Origin: Pseudomonas rhizophila
GTDB taxonomy: Bacteria > Pseudomonadota > Gammaproteobacteria > Pseudomonadales > Pseudomonadaceae
NCBI RefSeq assembly: GCF_003033885.1
Contig: NZ_CP024081.1
Location: 1,519,980 to 1,583,979 of the forward strand
Length of the DNA stretch: 64,000 nucleotides
Direction: 5' to 3'
The translations under genes and the position numbers were made by a program. Shown here piece by piece: positions 19,934 through 29,111 of the stretch. A model generated the notes under the pieces. It did not search any database. It was not told the origin of the DNA and worked only from the letters and a program-made list of their open reading frames with translations. How positions within the stretch are numbered: position 1 is the first letter of the stretch; each line of letters starts with the position of its first letter.

Positions 19934-19983
19934 AGTGGCCTCGCTCGGCGGGCGTCGAAAACGTAGGAGTATACGGGCAAATA

Positions 19984-19999
19984 CTGGATGGATGCACAC
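19984..19999 (-). promoter_or_regulatory. Possible LexA (SOS) box upstream of uvrA
   Basis: CTGGATGGATGCACAC resembles the 16-base CTG-N10-CAG SOS box but has CAC instead of CAG on one side. It lies 51 bases upstream of the uvrA TTG. uvrA is SOS-regulated in many proteobacteria. Confidence 0.4.
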
Positions 20000-20112
20000 T
20001 ATTGAAAGTGAGTTTGCAGTCATACATGAAGACTGCGCGGCAAACGGTCGCGATATACCCCCTCAATCGATGGGACTGGTAGAATCGCCGCCGGTTCACA
20101 CGAGGTTTTTCC

Positions 20113-21510
20113 ATGCACGATCCCCACAGCGAACGCATGAGCAGCGGCGAGACACGCGCAGCAAGCGGTCTGGCTCTTGTGTTCGCCTTCCGTATGCTGG
20201 GCATGTTCATGGTGTTGCCGGTGCTGGCGACCTATGGGATGGATCTGGCAGGCGCGACCCCGGCCCTCATCGGGTTGGCGATTGGCGCGTACGGCCTGAC
20301 CCAGGCGATTTTCCAGATCCCGTTCGGGGTCATTTCCGACCGCATAGGCCGGCGTCCCGTCATCTACCTGGGCTTGATTGTCTTCGCCCTGGGCAGTGTG
20401 CTGGCGGCCAATGCCGATTCGATCTGGGGCGTGATCGCCGGACGCATCCTGCAAGGCGCCGGGGCGATTTCCGCAGCCGTCATGGCTTTGCTGTCGGACC
20501 TGACCCGCGAACAGCATCGGACCAAGGCCATGGCCATGATCGGCATGACGATCGGTCTGTCGTTCGCCGTCGCCATGGTCGTCGGGCCGTTGCTGACCCG
20601 CGCCTTTGGCTTGTCGGGGCTGTTTCTGGTCACGGGGGGCATGGCGCTGGTGGGCATCCTGATCGTGGCGTTCATGGTGCCGCGCTCCACCGGGCCGTTG
20701 CAGCACCGCGAATCAGGGGTGGCTCGCCAGGCGCTGATGCCGACGCTCAAGCACCCGGACCTGCTGCGTCTGGACCTGGGCATCTTCGTGCTCCACGCCA
20801 TGTTGATGTCCAGCTTCGTTGCCTTGCCGCTGGCGCTGGTGGAGAAGGCCGGCCTGCCCAAGGAGCAGCACTGGTGGGTTTACCTGACTGCGCTGCTGAT
20901 TTCGTTTTTCGCCATGATTCCCTTCATCATCTACGGCGAGAAGCGACGCAAAATGAAACGAGTTTTGCTCGGCGCCGTCGTGACGCTGATGCTCACTGAG
21001 CTATTCTTCTGGCAGTTCGGCGACAGCCTGCGGGCCCTGGTGATCGGCACAGTGGTGTTCTTCACCGCGTTCAATCTGCTGGAGGCGTCGCTGCCGTCGC
21101 TGATCAGCAAGGTTTCACCGGCGGGTGGCAAGGGCACGGCGATGGGGGTTTACTCCACCAGCCAGTTCCTCGGTTCGGCGTTGGGCGGGATCCTCGGCGG
21201 CTGGTTGTTCCAGCATGGCGGTTTGTCGGTTGTGTTCCTGGGATGCGCCGCGCTGGCTGCACTTTGGCTGGTCTTTGCTGTTACCATGCGCGAACCTCCG
21301 TATGTGACGAGCCTGCGCTTGCCGTTGTCGCCCGAAGCCATCCGCGAAGCAGGCCTGACCGAGCGCCTTAAGGCCGTCGTTGGAGTAACCGATGCAGTGG
21401 TGGTCGCCGACGAAGCGGCCGTTTATATCAAACTGGACACCGAATTATTGGATCGCGCGACGCTCGAGCGCCTGGTGAACAACCCGGCCCCGACCACGTG
21501 CGAAGCCTAG
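20113..21510 (+). CDS. MFS transporter, YajR-like, with C-terminal YAM-type domain
   Basis: This is a 465-residue major-facilitator protein with twelve hydrophobic segments and the MFS loop motif [14 protein letters not shown] between segments 2 and 3. After the last membrane segment it carries a soluble tail of about 70 residues ([20 protein letters not shown]) resembling the ferredoxin-like YAM domain of E. coli YajR. Substrate is unknown; drug:H+ antiporters are the nearest relatives. It is divergent from uvrA and ten bases upstream of ssb, so ssb may be co-transcribed with it. Confidence 0.85.
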   Translation: MHDPHSERMSSGETRAASGLALVFAFRMLGMFMVLPVLATYGMDLAGATPALIGLAIGAYGLTQAIFQIPFGVISDRIGRRPVIYLGLIVFALGSVLAANADSIWGVIAGRILQGAGAISAAVMALLSDLTREQHRTKAMAMIGMTIGLSFAVAMVVGPLLTRAFGLSGLFLVTGGMALVGILIVAFMVPRSTGPLQHRESGVARQALMPTLKHPDLLRLDLGIFVLHAMLMSSFVALPLALVEKAGLPKEQHWWVYLTALLISFFAMIPFIIYGEKRRKMKRVLLGAVVTLMLTELFFWQFGDSLRALVIGTVVFFTAFNLLEASLPSLISKVSPAGGKGTAMGVYSTSQFLGSALGGILGGWLFQHGGLSVVFLGCAALAALWLVFAVTMREPPYVTSLRLPLSPEAIREAGLTERLKAVVGVTDAVVVADEAAVYIKLDTELLDRATLERLVNNPAPTTCEA

Positions 21511-21519
21511 GAGAACGTT

Positions 21520-22038
21520 ATGGCCCGTGGGGTTAACAAAGTCATATTGGTCGGTACTTGCGGCCAGGATCCCGAAGTTCGCTACCTGCCCAATGGCAAC
21601 GCTGTGACCAACCTGAGTCTGGCGACCAGCGAACAGTGGACCGACAAGCAGACCGGCCAGAAGGTCGAGAAGACCGAATGGCACCGCGTGTCGATGTTCG
21701 GCAAGGTGGCCGAAATCGCCGGCGAATACCTGCGCAAGGGTTCGCAGGTGTACATCGAAGGCAAGCTGCAGACCCGCGAGTGGGAAAAAGACGGCATCAA
21801 GCGCTACACCACCGAAATCGTGGTCGACATGCAAGGCACCATGCAACTGCTGGGCGGTCGTCCACAGGGTGACCAGCAGCAAGGTGGCAACAACTATCAG
21901 CAGGCTGCTCCGCGTCAGCAAGCACCTCGCCCGCAGTCGGCGCCTCAGCCACAGCGTGAACGTCCAGCGGCTCCGCAACAGGCCGCGCCGCAACCGGCTC
22001 CGGATTTCGACAGCTTTGATGACGATATTCCGTTCTAA
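21520..22038 (+). CDS. ssb: Single-stranded DNA-binding protein
   Basis: SSB coats single-stranded DNA in replication, repair and recombination and recruits partners through its acidic tip. The 172-residue product has the OB-fold in about the first 110 residues ([40 protein letters not shown]), then a Gln/Pro-rich linker, and the canonical C-terminal tip DDDIPF. AGGAGAACGTT precedes ATG 21520. The order uvrA-MFS-ssb is usual in Pseudomonas. Confidence 0.98.
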   Translation: MARGVNKVILVGTCGQDPEVRYLPNGNAVTNLSLATSEQWTDKQTGQKVEKTEWHRVSMFGKVAEIAGEYLRKGSQVYIEGKLQTREWEKDGIKRYTTEIVVDMQGTMQLLGGRPQGDQQQGGNNYQQAAPRQQAPRPQSAPQPQRERPAAPQQAAPQPAPDFDSFDDDIPF

Positions 22039-22081
22039 AGCCGCTGGAAGCTCCAGGCAGCGAGCTTCAAGCTAAAAACAA

Positions 22082-22117
22082 AACCGCGCTTCGGTTTACG
22101 AGGCGCGGTTTTTTTTA
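22082..22117 (+). terminator. Terminator after ssb
   Basis: AACCGCGC (22082-22089) pairs with GCGCGGTT (22103-22110) and is followed by eight or more T. The preceding 22035-22075 holds a degenerate copy of the AGCTTCAAGCT-type intergenic repeat. Confidence 0.9.
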
Positions 22118-22145
22118 GCCTTGGATTTGCCGCTTGGGGCATGAC

Positions 22146-22700
22146 TCAGTGGCGGGCAGCCAAAAACTGTTCAGTGCTCACCACATCCGCATAGGCAAAT
22201 CCCAGGGCGGACATGAAGGCCGCATGTACGTGAGCCGCCGGGACGACGAGCCCATTGAATTCCAGATCGCGGCTGGCACAAGCATCGTGAATCACCGTGA
22301 CCTCATAGCCCATGTCCGCCGCCGCTCGGGCGACCCCGTCGATGCACATGTGGCTCATGCTGCCGACGATCACCAGATGCTTAATGTCGTGGCGGTCAAG
22401 GATGGCTTGCAATTGGGTTTCGCGAAACGAGTTGACGAAGTGCTTGAGCACCACCGGTTCGTCGGTGCGGTTGAGCACTTTGGGATGCAGTTGCGCACCT
22501 TCAGAGCCTGGGGTGAAGAACGGTGCGGAATCGGAGGTGAATTCGTGACGGATGTGCACCACCTGATCCGCTGCCTGGCGAAAGGCTTCGATCAATCTGG
22601 CGGCGTTATCGGCGGCCGCTTCGGCACCGACCAATGGCCATTTTCCCTGGGGGAAGTAGTCGTTCTGGATATCGACTACGATGAGCGCTTGCTTGGACAT
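22146..22700 (-). CDS. Isochorismatase-family cysteine hydrolase
   Basis: This 184-residue protein belongs to the isochorismatase-like (nicotinamidase) superfamily. The catalytic triad is visible: Asp10 (ALIVVDIQND), Lys86 (VVLKHFVNSF) and Cys119 (GSMSHMCIDG), with the cis-peptide region just before the cysteine. Substrates in the family range from nicotinamide to N-carbamoyl compounds and cannot be told from sequence. The gene is divergent from a GlxA/AraC-type regulator with about 96 bases between the two starts, suggesting that regulator controls it. Confidence 0.85.
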   Translation of the reverse strand: MSKQALIVVDIQNDYFPQGKWPLVGAEAAADNAARLIEAFRQAADQVVHIRHEFTSDSAPFFTPGSEGAQLHPKVLNRTDEPVVLKHFVNSFRETQLQAILDRHDIKHLVIVGSMSHMCIDGVARAAADMGYEVTVIHDACASRDLEFNGLVVPAAHVHAAFMSALGFAYADVVSTEQFLAARH

Positions 22701-22796
22701 AAGGCTTCCTCGATCAGTGGGGTCTGAAGCCAGTATTGGCTCATGCCACCGGTTTCAGAATGGGCCGTAACGACAATAAGCGAGGGAAAACTGACA

Positions 22797-23789
22797 ATGA
22801 CGCAGCAAAGGGCAGTCGCTGAGCTCGGGGTGCTCATCTACCCCGGCGCGCAACTGGCGGCGGTGCATGGCTTGACCGATCTGTTCGCCGTGGCGCAGCG
22901 GATTGCCGACGAGCAAGCCAGTTCTCAGTTGCCGCGCCTGCGGGTCAGTCATTGGCGAGCGCAGGAGGGAGAAGTGCCGACCCGGGTGTTCGAGAGTTTC
23001 GCCGGTCCTCAGGGCAGACTGGTTGCGCTGCTGATTCCACCGTCCATCGCCGGTTTCAGTGAGGGGCTGGTGTCGCAGGCGCTGATGACCTGGTTGCGAG
23101 CGCGGCATGCCGACGGTACGGTGCTGGGTGGGGTGTGTGTCGGTTCGATTCTGTTGGCCGAAAGCGGCCTGCTCGATGGGCGCAGCGCCACGACCCACTG
23201 GACCTCGGCCAAGACCTTTGCCGCGCGTTATCCGAAGATCAAGCTCGACGCTGATAAACCCATTGTCGACGATGGCGACCTGATTACCACGGCCGGGCTG
23301 ATGGCCTGGTCAGAGCTGGGGCTACGACTGGTGGACCGCCTGCTCGGCCCCAGCATCGCCACGCGCACGGCGCAGTTTCTGGTGATCGAACACAGCGACA
23401 GCGCCAGCCAATGTGGCAGTAACTTCGCGCCCATCCTCGGACACGGTGACGCGGCCATTCTCAAGGTCCAGCACTGGTTGCAAGGCAGCGGAGCAGTGGA
23501 CGTTTCCCTCGGCGCCATGGCCGAACAGGCCGGGCTGGAGGAACGCACCTTCCTGCGCAGGTTTCGCGCCGCCACCGGGCTCAAACCTACCGAATACTGC
23601 CAGCACCTGCGCGTCGGCAAGGCCCGGGAAATGCTGGAGTTCACCAATGGCACCATCGACCACATTGCCTGGACGGTGGGTTATCAGGACCCGGGGGCTT
23701 TTCGCACGACGTTCAAGAAAATTACCGGGTTGGCGCCCAGTGATTATCGGGCGAGGTTTGGGGTCAGCCCGATGAATGCGCCAAAGTAG
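22797..23789 (+). CDS. GlxA-family transcriptional regulator (DJ-1/PfpI-like plus AraC HTH)
   Basis: The 330-residue protein has an N-terminal DJ-1/PfpI-like domain (ELGVLIYPGAQLAAVHGLTD; GGVCVGSILLAESGLLDGRSATTHW) and a C-terminal double helix-turn-helix of AraC type (LEERTFLRRFRAATGLKPTEY; AWTVGYQDPGAFRTTFKKITG). ATG 22797 follows AGCGAGGGAAAACTGACA; an upstream in-frame start is less likely. Such regulators commonly activate an adjacent, divergent catabolic gene, here the cysteine hydrolase. Confidence 0.9.
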   Translation: MTQQRAVAELGVLIYPGAQLAAVHGLTDLFAVAQRIADEQASSQLPRLRVSHWRAQEGEVPTRVFESFAGPQGRLVALLIPPSIAGFSEGLVSQALMTWLRARHADGTVLGGVCVGSILLAESGLLDGRSATTHWTSAKTFAARYPKIKLDADKPIVDDGDLITTAGLMAWSELGLRLVDRLLGPSIATRTAQFLVIEHSDSASQCGSNFAPILGHGDAAILKVQHWLQGSGAVDVSLGAMAEQAGLEERTFLRRFRAATGLKPTEYCQHLRVGKAREMLEFTNGTIDHIAWTVGYQDPGAFRTTFKKITGLAPSDYRARFGVSPMNAPK

Positions 23790-23930
23790 TCATCGATCTC
23801 TTCGCCACCGTCGCAGTCGTCGTGCAATTTGCCGGATGTCCTCAGGGTGTCGTGCAGAATGAAACAGGCCCGGTGCTATCAATCCTCCCTCAGACGCCCG
23901 TTTCGTTGCTCGTCCTGGCTCGCAACACCG

Positions 23931-23947
23931 TTGGCCTGATCTCTGCA
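23931..23947 (+). promoter_or_regulatory. Candidate sigma-54 (RpoN) promoter
   Basis: TTGGCCTGATCTCTGCA matches the -24/-12 pattern: GG and GC dinucleotides with exactly ten bases between, and flanking TT and TGCA. It lies 44 bases before the DUF3182 gene, giving a leader of roughly 30 bases. No enhancer-binding-protein site was identified. Confidence 0.4.
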
Positions 23948-23990
23948 CCCCTTTATCTAAAGCCATCGAGCGCAGTTAAAAGGGCACCGC

Positions 23991-25100
23991 ATGACGACGG
24001 TCAATCGCAACAAACTGGTAGTGGACCATTCGATCAACCCCCACGCGCCGCTTCATGAGGTCGAAACCAATCGGGCGCTGGCCCGTTGGCTGGCGCAGAT
24101 TCTCGGCCTTGAATACGGCGGCAGTTATGACCAACAGCATCATGCTGGCCATGATCTGTACTTGCTGCCCACGCAAACCGTCATAGGTGCCGAAGCCGCC
24201 CTGCGCTTGGGCGTCAAAGGGCCGGAGGATCTATGGGGCGGTTACGTCGAGCATGATTTTATCTGCACCAAGGCAATCACCCACGGTCTGCTGAACAGGC
24301 ACGCGGTCGCGCCCTTGGGCTGGTCACCGCTGTTTGCCAAGTTGACCCGGGGTGCGGTGCTCGATGGCGTGACTGTGTTTGCGCTCCAGGATGCGCGCCA
24401 GGCGGCTGAGCACCTGCTGTACACCGGAACGATTCGCTTCAAGCCTATCCATGCCTGTGCCGGACGCGATCAGCGGGTGATCAAGAGTCTGGCGCAATTC
24501 GATGAAATCGCCGCCGGCCCCGAGGCTCAAGCGCTGTTTCGCGACGGTGTGGTGCTTGAGCAGAACCTCGAACAGGTCAAGACCCAGAGCGTCGGCCAGA
24601 GCTTCATCAACGGCAAGGTCTTGAGCTATTGCGGTGTGCAACATCTGACGCGGGACAGTGAAGGGCTGGAGGTTTACGGCGGCTCGGACCTGTTGGCGGT
24701 GCAGGGCGGTTATATTGAATTGCTCAAGCTTGAGCTGCCCGACGATGTACGTGAGGCGGTGCGGTTGGCGCAGGTGTTTGACGATGCCGCCAATCAGGCC
24801 TTTCCAAGGTTCTTTGCCTCGCGGCGCAATTACGACATCGCCCAGGGCATTGATGTCAGCGGGCAGCCTCGCGGTGGCGTGCTGGAACAGTCATGGCGCA
24901 TGGGCGGCGCCAGCAGTGCTGAGCTCGCGGCGTTGCAGGCGTTCATTGAGGATCCTACGTCCAGCGCGGTCCGTGTGTCCTCGGTGGAGACCTACACTGA
25001 GCAGCCGCTGCCCCCTGGGGCCAGGGAGGTCTATCGCGGCCCGGCGCACAATGGTGACTTTCTTCTTAAATACGTAACGGTTCATTCCTATGACGGCTAG
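23991..25100 (+). CDS. DUF3182 family protein
   Basis: The 369-residue product is recognised as a DUF3182 protein, a family of unknown function found mostly in pseudomonads and relatives. It has no signal peptide or membrane segment. Its layout (KPIHACAGRDQRVIK; DGVVLEQNLEQVKTQSVGQS; YGGSDLLAVQGG) recalls ATP-grasp-like folds, but that is an impression rather than an identification. Its last 11 bases overlap the start of a hydrolase gene in another frame, so the two are translated from one message and probably act together. A sigma-54-like promoter sits upstream. Confidence 0.75.
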   Translation: MTTVNRNKLVVDHSINPHAPLHEVETNRALARWLAQILGLEYGGSYDQQHHAGHDLYLLPTQTVIGAEAALRLGVKGPEDLWGGYVEHDFICTKAITHGLLNRHAVAPLGWSPLFAKLTRGAVLDGVTVFALQDARQAAEHLLYTGTIRFKPIHACAGRDQRVIKSLAQFDEIAAGPEAQALFRDGVVLEQNLEQVKTQSVGQSFINGKVLSYCGVQHLTRDSEGLEVYGGSDLLAVQGGYIELLKLELPDDVREAVRLAQVFDDAANQAFPRFFASRRNYDIAQGIDVSGQPRGGVLEQSWRMGGASSAELAALQAFIEDPTSSAVRVSSVETYTEQPLPPGAREVYRGPAHNGDFLLKYVTVHSYDG

Positions 25101-25848
25101 AAGCGAAACCATTCAGATCGAGATCGACGACGAATACATGAACGGCACCTTTCTGAGCCCTAAATCCAAGGTTCCAGGGGTGTTGTTCGTCCACGGTTGG
25201 GGCGGTAGCCAGGAGCGTGACCTGGAGCGCGCCAAAGGCATTGCCGGCCTGGGTTGCGTCTGTCTGACCTTTGACTTGCGCGGGCATACCGGCGGGGCGG
25301 GCATTCCGTTATCCCGAGTAACCCGGGAAGATAACCTGCGGGATTTGCTCACCGCCTATGACCGGCTGCTCGCCCATCCAGCCTTGGACACCTCGGCGAT
25401 CGCCGTGGTGGGCACCAGCTACGGCGGTTACCTGGCGGCGATCCTGACGTTGCTGCGGCCAGTGCGCTGGCTGGCTTTGCGAGTGCCGGCGCTGTATCGC
25501 GACGAGCAATGGCACACGCCCAAGCGTGACCTGGACAAGACTGACCTGCTGGATTATCGCAGTACCCTGGTGCACGCCGACACCAATCGCGCCTTGCATG
25601 CGTGCTCGCAGTTCACCGGTGATGTGTTGCTGGTGGAATCGGAGACCGACGACCATGTGCCCCACGCGACGATCATGAGCTACCGAGCGGCGTGCCAGCA
25701 GACCCATTCGCTGACGCACCGGATCATCGACGGCGCCGACCATGCCTTGAGCGACCCAGTGTCCCAACAGGCCTACACCTCAATCCTGGTGGACTGGATC
25801 ACCGAGATGGTAGTGGGTGAGCGGTTGAGCATTATTCAGGCGCGGTGA
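25090..25848 (+). CDS. Alpha/beta hydrolase
   Basis: This is a 252-residue serine hydrolase fold protein. The oxyanion region VLFVHGWGGSQ, the nucleophile elbow GTSYGGYLAA, and the late Asp and His (ESETDDHVPH; DGADHALSD) fit the dienelactone-hydrolase/acyl-peptidase-like group. No signal peptide. It overlaps the DUF3182 gene by 11 bases. The substrate is unknown. Confidence 0.85.
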   Translation: MTARSETIQIEIDDEYMNGTFLSPKSKVPGVLFVHGWGGSQERDLERAKGIAGLGCVCLTFDLRGHTGGAGIPLSRVTREDNLRDLLTAYDRLLAHPALDTSAIAVVGTSYGGYLAAILTLLRPVRWLALRVPALYRDEQWHTPKRDLDKTDLLDYRSTLVHADTNRALHACSQFTGDVLLVESETDDHVPHATIMSYRAACQQTHSLTHRIIDGADHALSDPVSQQAYTSILVDWITEMVVGERLSIIQAR

Positions 25849-25871
25849 TTGCGCTGTGTTCATGCGGGCCT

Positions 25872-25968
25872 TATCGCGAGCAGGCTCGCTCCCACAGGAG
25901 ATCTTTGGTGGACAGGAATCCTATGTTCGCCGCAGATCAATTGTGGGAGCGAGCCTGCTCGCGATGAG
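25872..25968. repeat. REP pair (BIME) between convergent genes
   Basis: Two inverted REP units lie about 70 bases apart: TATCGCGAGCAGGCTCGCTCCC near 25872-25897 and the reverse complement near 25941-25968 (GTGGGAGCGAGCC...). Located between the hydrolase and ybhN stops. Confidence 0.9.
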
Positions 25969-26000
25969 GCCCGCTCAGACAACCCATACTCAGAACCCCG

Positions 26001-27017
26001 TCACTTAGGCCCCGGCTTGACCCGCAATGCCTTGGCCTTCGCCTCGATCACCAGGTACATCACCACCGTGATCAACAACGGCAAGATGAAGTAGATCGCT
26101 CGATAGGCAATCAGCCCCGCCAACAGGCCTCCGCGAGAAACCTCGTGCTGCAGCAGGGCAATGAACACCGCCTCCAGCACCCCCAATCCCGCCGGAATGT
26201 GCGTGATGACCCCGGCAATGCTGCTGATCATCAGCACCCCGAGCACCACCGGATAATCCAGCTTGCCCGGCAGCAGGGTGAAGATCACCGCCGCCATCAG
26301 CGACCAGTTCAACGCCCCCAGCGCCAGTTGCAGCCCCGCCATGCGCAGCGACGGCAGGTTGATTTCCATGCCGCGGATGGTCCAGGCCCGACGTTTGGAA
26401 AACCGACAGGCCACCAGATAACCGGCACTGATGCACAGCAGCAGCACGCCCACGCCTTGCAGCGCAGTGCTGCTCAGTTTCCACCCCGGCGGCATCGTTA
26501 CCAGGCCACTGCTGAACACCACCCCGGCCAACGTCATGTAGCCAAACCAGTTCGTGGCCAGGCTCAGGCCGAGGATCTTGGCGATGTTCCCGTTGCTGAC
26601 CCCCAGCCGTGAATACAGCCGGTAGCGCATGGCGATGCCGCCGACCCAGGCACTGAGGTTCAGATTGAAGGCGTAGCTGATCACCCCCACCGGCAATATC
26701 TGCTGCCAGCCCAGTTTCTGCCGTATGTAGGTGCGGCCGATCAGGTCGTAGCAAGCGTAAGTGATGAAACTGGTAACGGTGAGCGCAGCGGCAATGAGTA
26801 ACGTGCGCAGTTTGAAGTCCGCCAGGGTCGCGAACACTTCGGCCCAGTCAATGCGCCGGGCCAGGGCAGTGAACAACACGATCAGCAGCAGGAAGAAGGC
26901 CAGGGTCAGAGGGCGTTTCCAGCGGCTCCAGCGTGATTTGGGTTTGCTGTGTTCGGCCGCGTGGGCATCAGATGCGTGGGCATCACTTGGCGCCGTGTGC
27001 GCGTCAGAGTGGTTCAT
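26001..27017 (-). CDS. ybhN: YbhN-family (UPF0104) integral membrane protein
   Basis: This 338-residue protein has a His/Asp-rich cytoplasmic head followed by about eight hydrophobic segments, matching the lysylphosphatidylglycerol synthase transmembrane-region family (YbhN/UPF0104). Its exact role is not established. The gene overlaps clsB by 14 bases, and the set ybhP-clsB-ybhN occurs in the same order in E. coli, which suggests a shared role in cardiolipin or inner-membrane lipid handling. Confidence 0.85.
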   Translation of the reverse strand: MNHSDAHTAPSDAHASDAHAAEHSKPKSRWSRWKRPLTLAFFLLLIVLFTALARRIDWAEVFATLADFKLRTLLIAAALTVTSFITYACYDLIGRTYIRQKLGWQQILPVGVISYAFNLNLSAWVGGIAMRYRLYSRLGVSNGNIAKILGLSLATNWFGYMTLAGVVFSSGLVTMPPGWKLSSTALQGVGVLLLCISAGYLVACRFSKRRAWTIRGMEINLPSLRMAGLQLALGALNWSLMAAVIFTLLPGKLDYPVVLGVLMISSIAGVITHIPAGLGVLEAVFIALLQHEVSRGGLLAGLIAYRAIYFILPLLITVVMYLVIEAKAKALRVKPGPK

Positions 27018-28302
27018 GGGGTTCGCTCCGAACCGCCGTGGGCGGCGAAAAAGGTTTCAGGCGCGGCTTATGGGCTGGCAGCCAGCCGGCCCAGGCCGGA
27101 AAGTGGCGCAGGAAGTGAAACACCATGAAGCCGATGGTCATGCGCCACAGCAGGCCCCGAGGGGCAGGGTTGGCCGGCATGACGGTGCAATGGTTGCGGC
27201 TCAGATCATCGAGGCGCTCGAACAATTCACGGTTGAAGGCCCGGTCGCGGATCAGCACATTGGCTTCCAGGTTCAGGGACAGGCTCAGGGGGTCGAGGTT
27301 ACTTGAGCCCACCGTGCTCCAGTCCTCATCCACCAAGGCGACTTTGCCGTGCAACGGCCGTTCGCAATACTCGTAGATCACCACGCCGGCCTTGAGCAGA
27401 TAGTTGTACAGCATCCGCGCTGCGAGCTTGGCGATCATCATGTCCGGCTGGCCCTGCAGGATCAGTCGTACTTCCACGCCACGCCGCGCGGCATTGCGGA
27501 TCTCGCGCAGCAGCCGGAAACCGGGGAAGAAATAGGCATTGGCAATGACCACGCGTCGCTGGGCGCTACGCAATACTTGCAGGTACACCTCTTCGATGTC
27601 GGTCTGATGCTCATGGTTGTCGCGATAGACCAGCCGCACCTGACCATCATGATCGTTGAAGGCCAACTCGTTGCGGCGGCTGCGGCGGCGTTGCCACCAA
27701 TATTTGGCCCGGCTGGGCCGACCGCTCTGCAACAGCGCGAAGTGATGGATATCCACCACCGCCGGTCCTTTGACCTCCACGGAATAATCCTGCTTGGCCT
27801 CGGGACCGAAGTCGCCCAGATGGTCTGCGGAAAAATTGATCCCGCCGATAAACGCGATCACACCGTCCACCACGACGATCTTGCGGTGCAGGCGCCGGAA
27901 CCAGTTGGTGCGGATGCCCAGGTGCCGGGGTGCGGGATCGAATATCTGCAAACGCACCCCGGCGTCGCTCAATGTCGCCAGAAATTCCGGGGTCAGCTCG
28001 CCGCAGCCAAAACCGTCCAGGCTGACGGTGATGCGCACGCCACGTCCGGCCGCGTCGACCAACAGGTCCCGTAGTTCGATACCGACTTTGTCCTCGAACA
28101 GAATGAAGGTCTCAAGGAGGATTTCCTTTTCGGCCCGGCGTATGGCCTCAAAGACCCTGGGAAAATATTCCTCGCCGTTCTCCAAAAGCGTGACCCGGTT
28201 ATTGCCGTGCCAACCGTACTCGATGTCCACCAGCGCCGGATTGCGCTCGGTCGGCGGAACCTCTACCTGTTCCACCGTCGCCTTGTTCATAGTCGCGCTC
28301 AT
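27004..28302 (-). CDS. clsB: Cardiolipin synthase B
   Basis: ClsB is a phospholipase-D-family enzyme that makes cardiolipin or phosphatidylglycerol at the inner membrane. The product (432 residues from ATG 28302) has two HKD motifs: His139-x-Lys141 with Asp146 (HRKIVVVDG) and His318-x-Lys320 with Asp325 (HGKVALVDEDW), each followed by the Gly-Asn/Ser portion (GGINFS; GSSNLD). A longer frame from 28461 lies within ybhP and is rejected. Its start overlaps the ybhP stop by four bases. Confidence 0.92.
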   Translation of the reverse strand: MSATMNKATVEQVEVPPTERNPALVDIEYGWHGNNRVTLLENGEEYFPRVFEAIRRAEKEILLETFILFEDKVGIELRDLLVDAAGRGVRITVSLDGFGCGELTPEFLATLSDAGVRLQIFDPAPRHLGIRTNWFRRLHRKIVVVDGVIAFIGGINFSADHLGDFGPEAKQDYSVEVKGPAVVDIHHFALLQSGRPSRAKYWWQRRRSRRNELAFNDHDGQVRLVYRDNHEHQTDIEEVYLQVLRSAQRRVVIANAYFFPGFRLLREIRNAARRGVEVRLILQGQPDMMIAKLAARMLYNYLLKAGVVIYEYCERPLHGKVALVDEDWSTVGSSNLDPLSLSLNLEANVLIRDRAFNRELFERLDDLSRNHCTVMPANPAPRGLLWRMTIGFMVFHFLRHFPAWAGWLPAHKPRLKPFSPPTAVRSEPHEPL

Positions 28303-29111
28303 AATTCGATCTCCACCGAAAGCGGTGCATGGTCGGAAAGGTGCGACCAGGGGCGTACGTTCAATACCTTGGGATGACGGGCCTTGAGGTTGCGCACGTA
28401 GATGCGGTCCAGACGCAGGACCGGCAGGCGCGCCGGAAAGCTGCGGGCCGGCTTGCCCCATTGCTCGGCGAACACCTCCCGCAGGCCGCTGGGTTCAAGC
28501 AGCTCGCTGGCTTTGCCGCGCCAGTCATTGAAATCCCCGGCGACGATGACCGGCGCCTCGGGCGGCAGTTCGCTCAAACGCTGGCAAAGCAGTTTCAATT
28601 GCTCGACACGATGCCCCTCGCGCAACCCCAGGTGCACGCAGATGGCGTGGATTTCCCGCTCATCGCCGCCCGGCAGACGCAGCACGCTGTGGAGCATGCC
28701 GCGGCTTTCATGGCCGCTGATAGACACGTCCAGGTTGTCGTGGCGAATGATCTGGAATTTGGACAGCAATGCGTTGCCATGGTCCCCCGCCGGGTACACC
28801 GCGTTGCGCCCGTAGGCGAACTGTGGCCAGAGGCTATCGGCGAGGAATTCGTATTGCGGCATGCTCGGCCAGTTGGAATAGCGCTGCGGGTGGTGTTCGT
28901 GGGTGCCGTGGACTTCCTGCAAGAACACCACGTCGGCGGACACACTGCGCACCGCCTCGCGCAGTTCCGGGAGGATGAAGCGCCGGTTCAGGGCGGTGAA
29001 ACCTTTATGGGTGTTGACCGTCAGGACGGTGAAGCGATTGATCCGGTCGAGGTCTTGCGTCCGTTCCTGGGTTGGATCGCGGGTCGTTTCGGTGAACTCC
29101 GGGATGCTCAT
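28299..29111 (-). CDS. ybhP: Endonuclease/exonuclease/phosphatase-family protein YbhP
   Basis: The 270-residue product has the EEP fold hallmarks: VLTVNTHKG at the start of the fold, LQEVHG (metal-binding Glu), GDFNDW and the final SDHAPLSVEI with the catalytic Asp-His. Substrate may be DNA or a phosphorylated lipid; linkage to clsB favours the latter, which is inference. It overlaps clsB downstream and the DUF72 gene upstream by four bases each. Confidence 0.85.
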   Translation of the reverse strand: MSIPEFTETTRDPTQERTQDLDRINRFTVLTVNTHKGFTALNRRFILPELREAVRSVSADVVFLQEVHGTHEHHPQRYSNWPSMPQYEFLADSLWPQFAYGRNAVYPAGDHGNALLSKFQIIRHDNLDVSISGHESRGMLHSVLRLPGGDEREIHAICVHLGLREGHRVEQLKLLCQRLSELPPEAPVIVAGDFNDWRGKASELLEPSGLREVFAEQWGKPARSFPARLPVLRLDRIYVRNLKARHPKVLNVRPWSHLSDHAPLSVEIEL

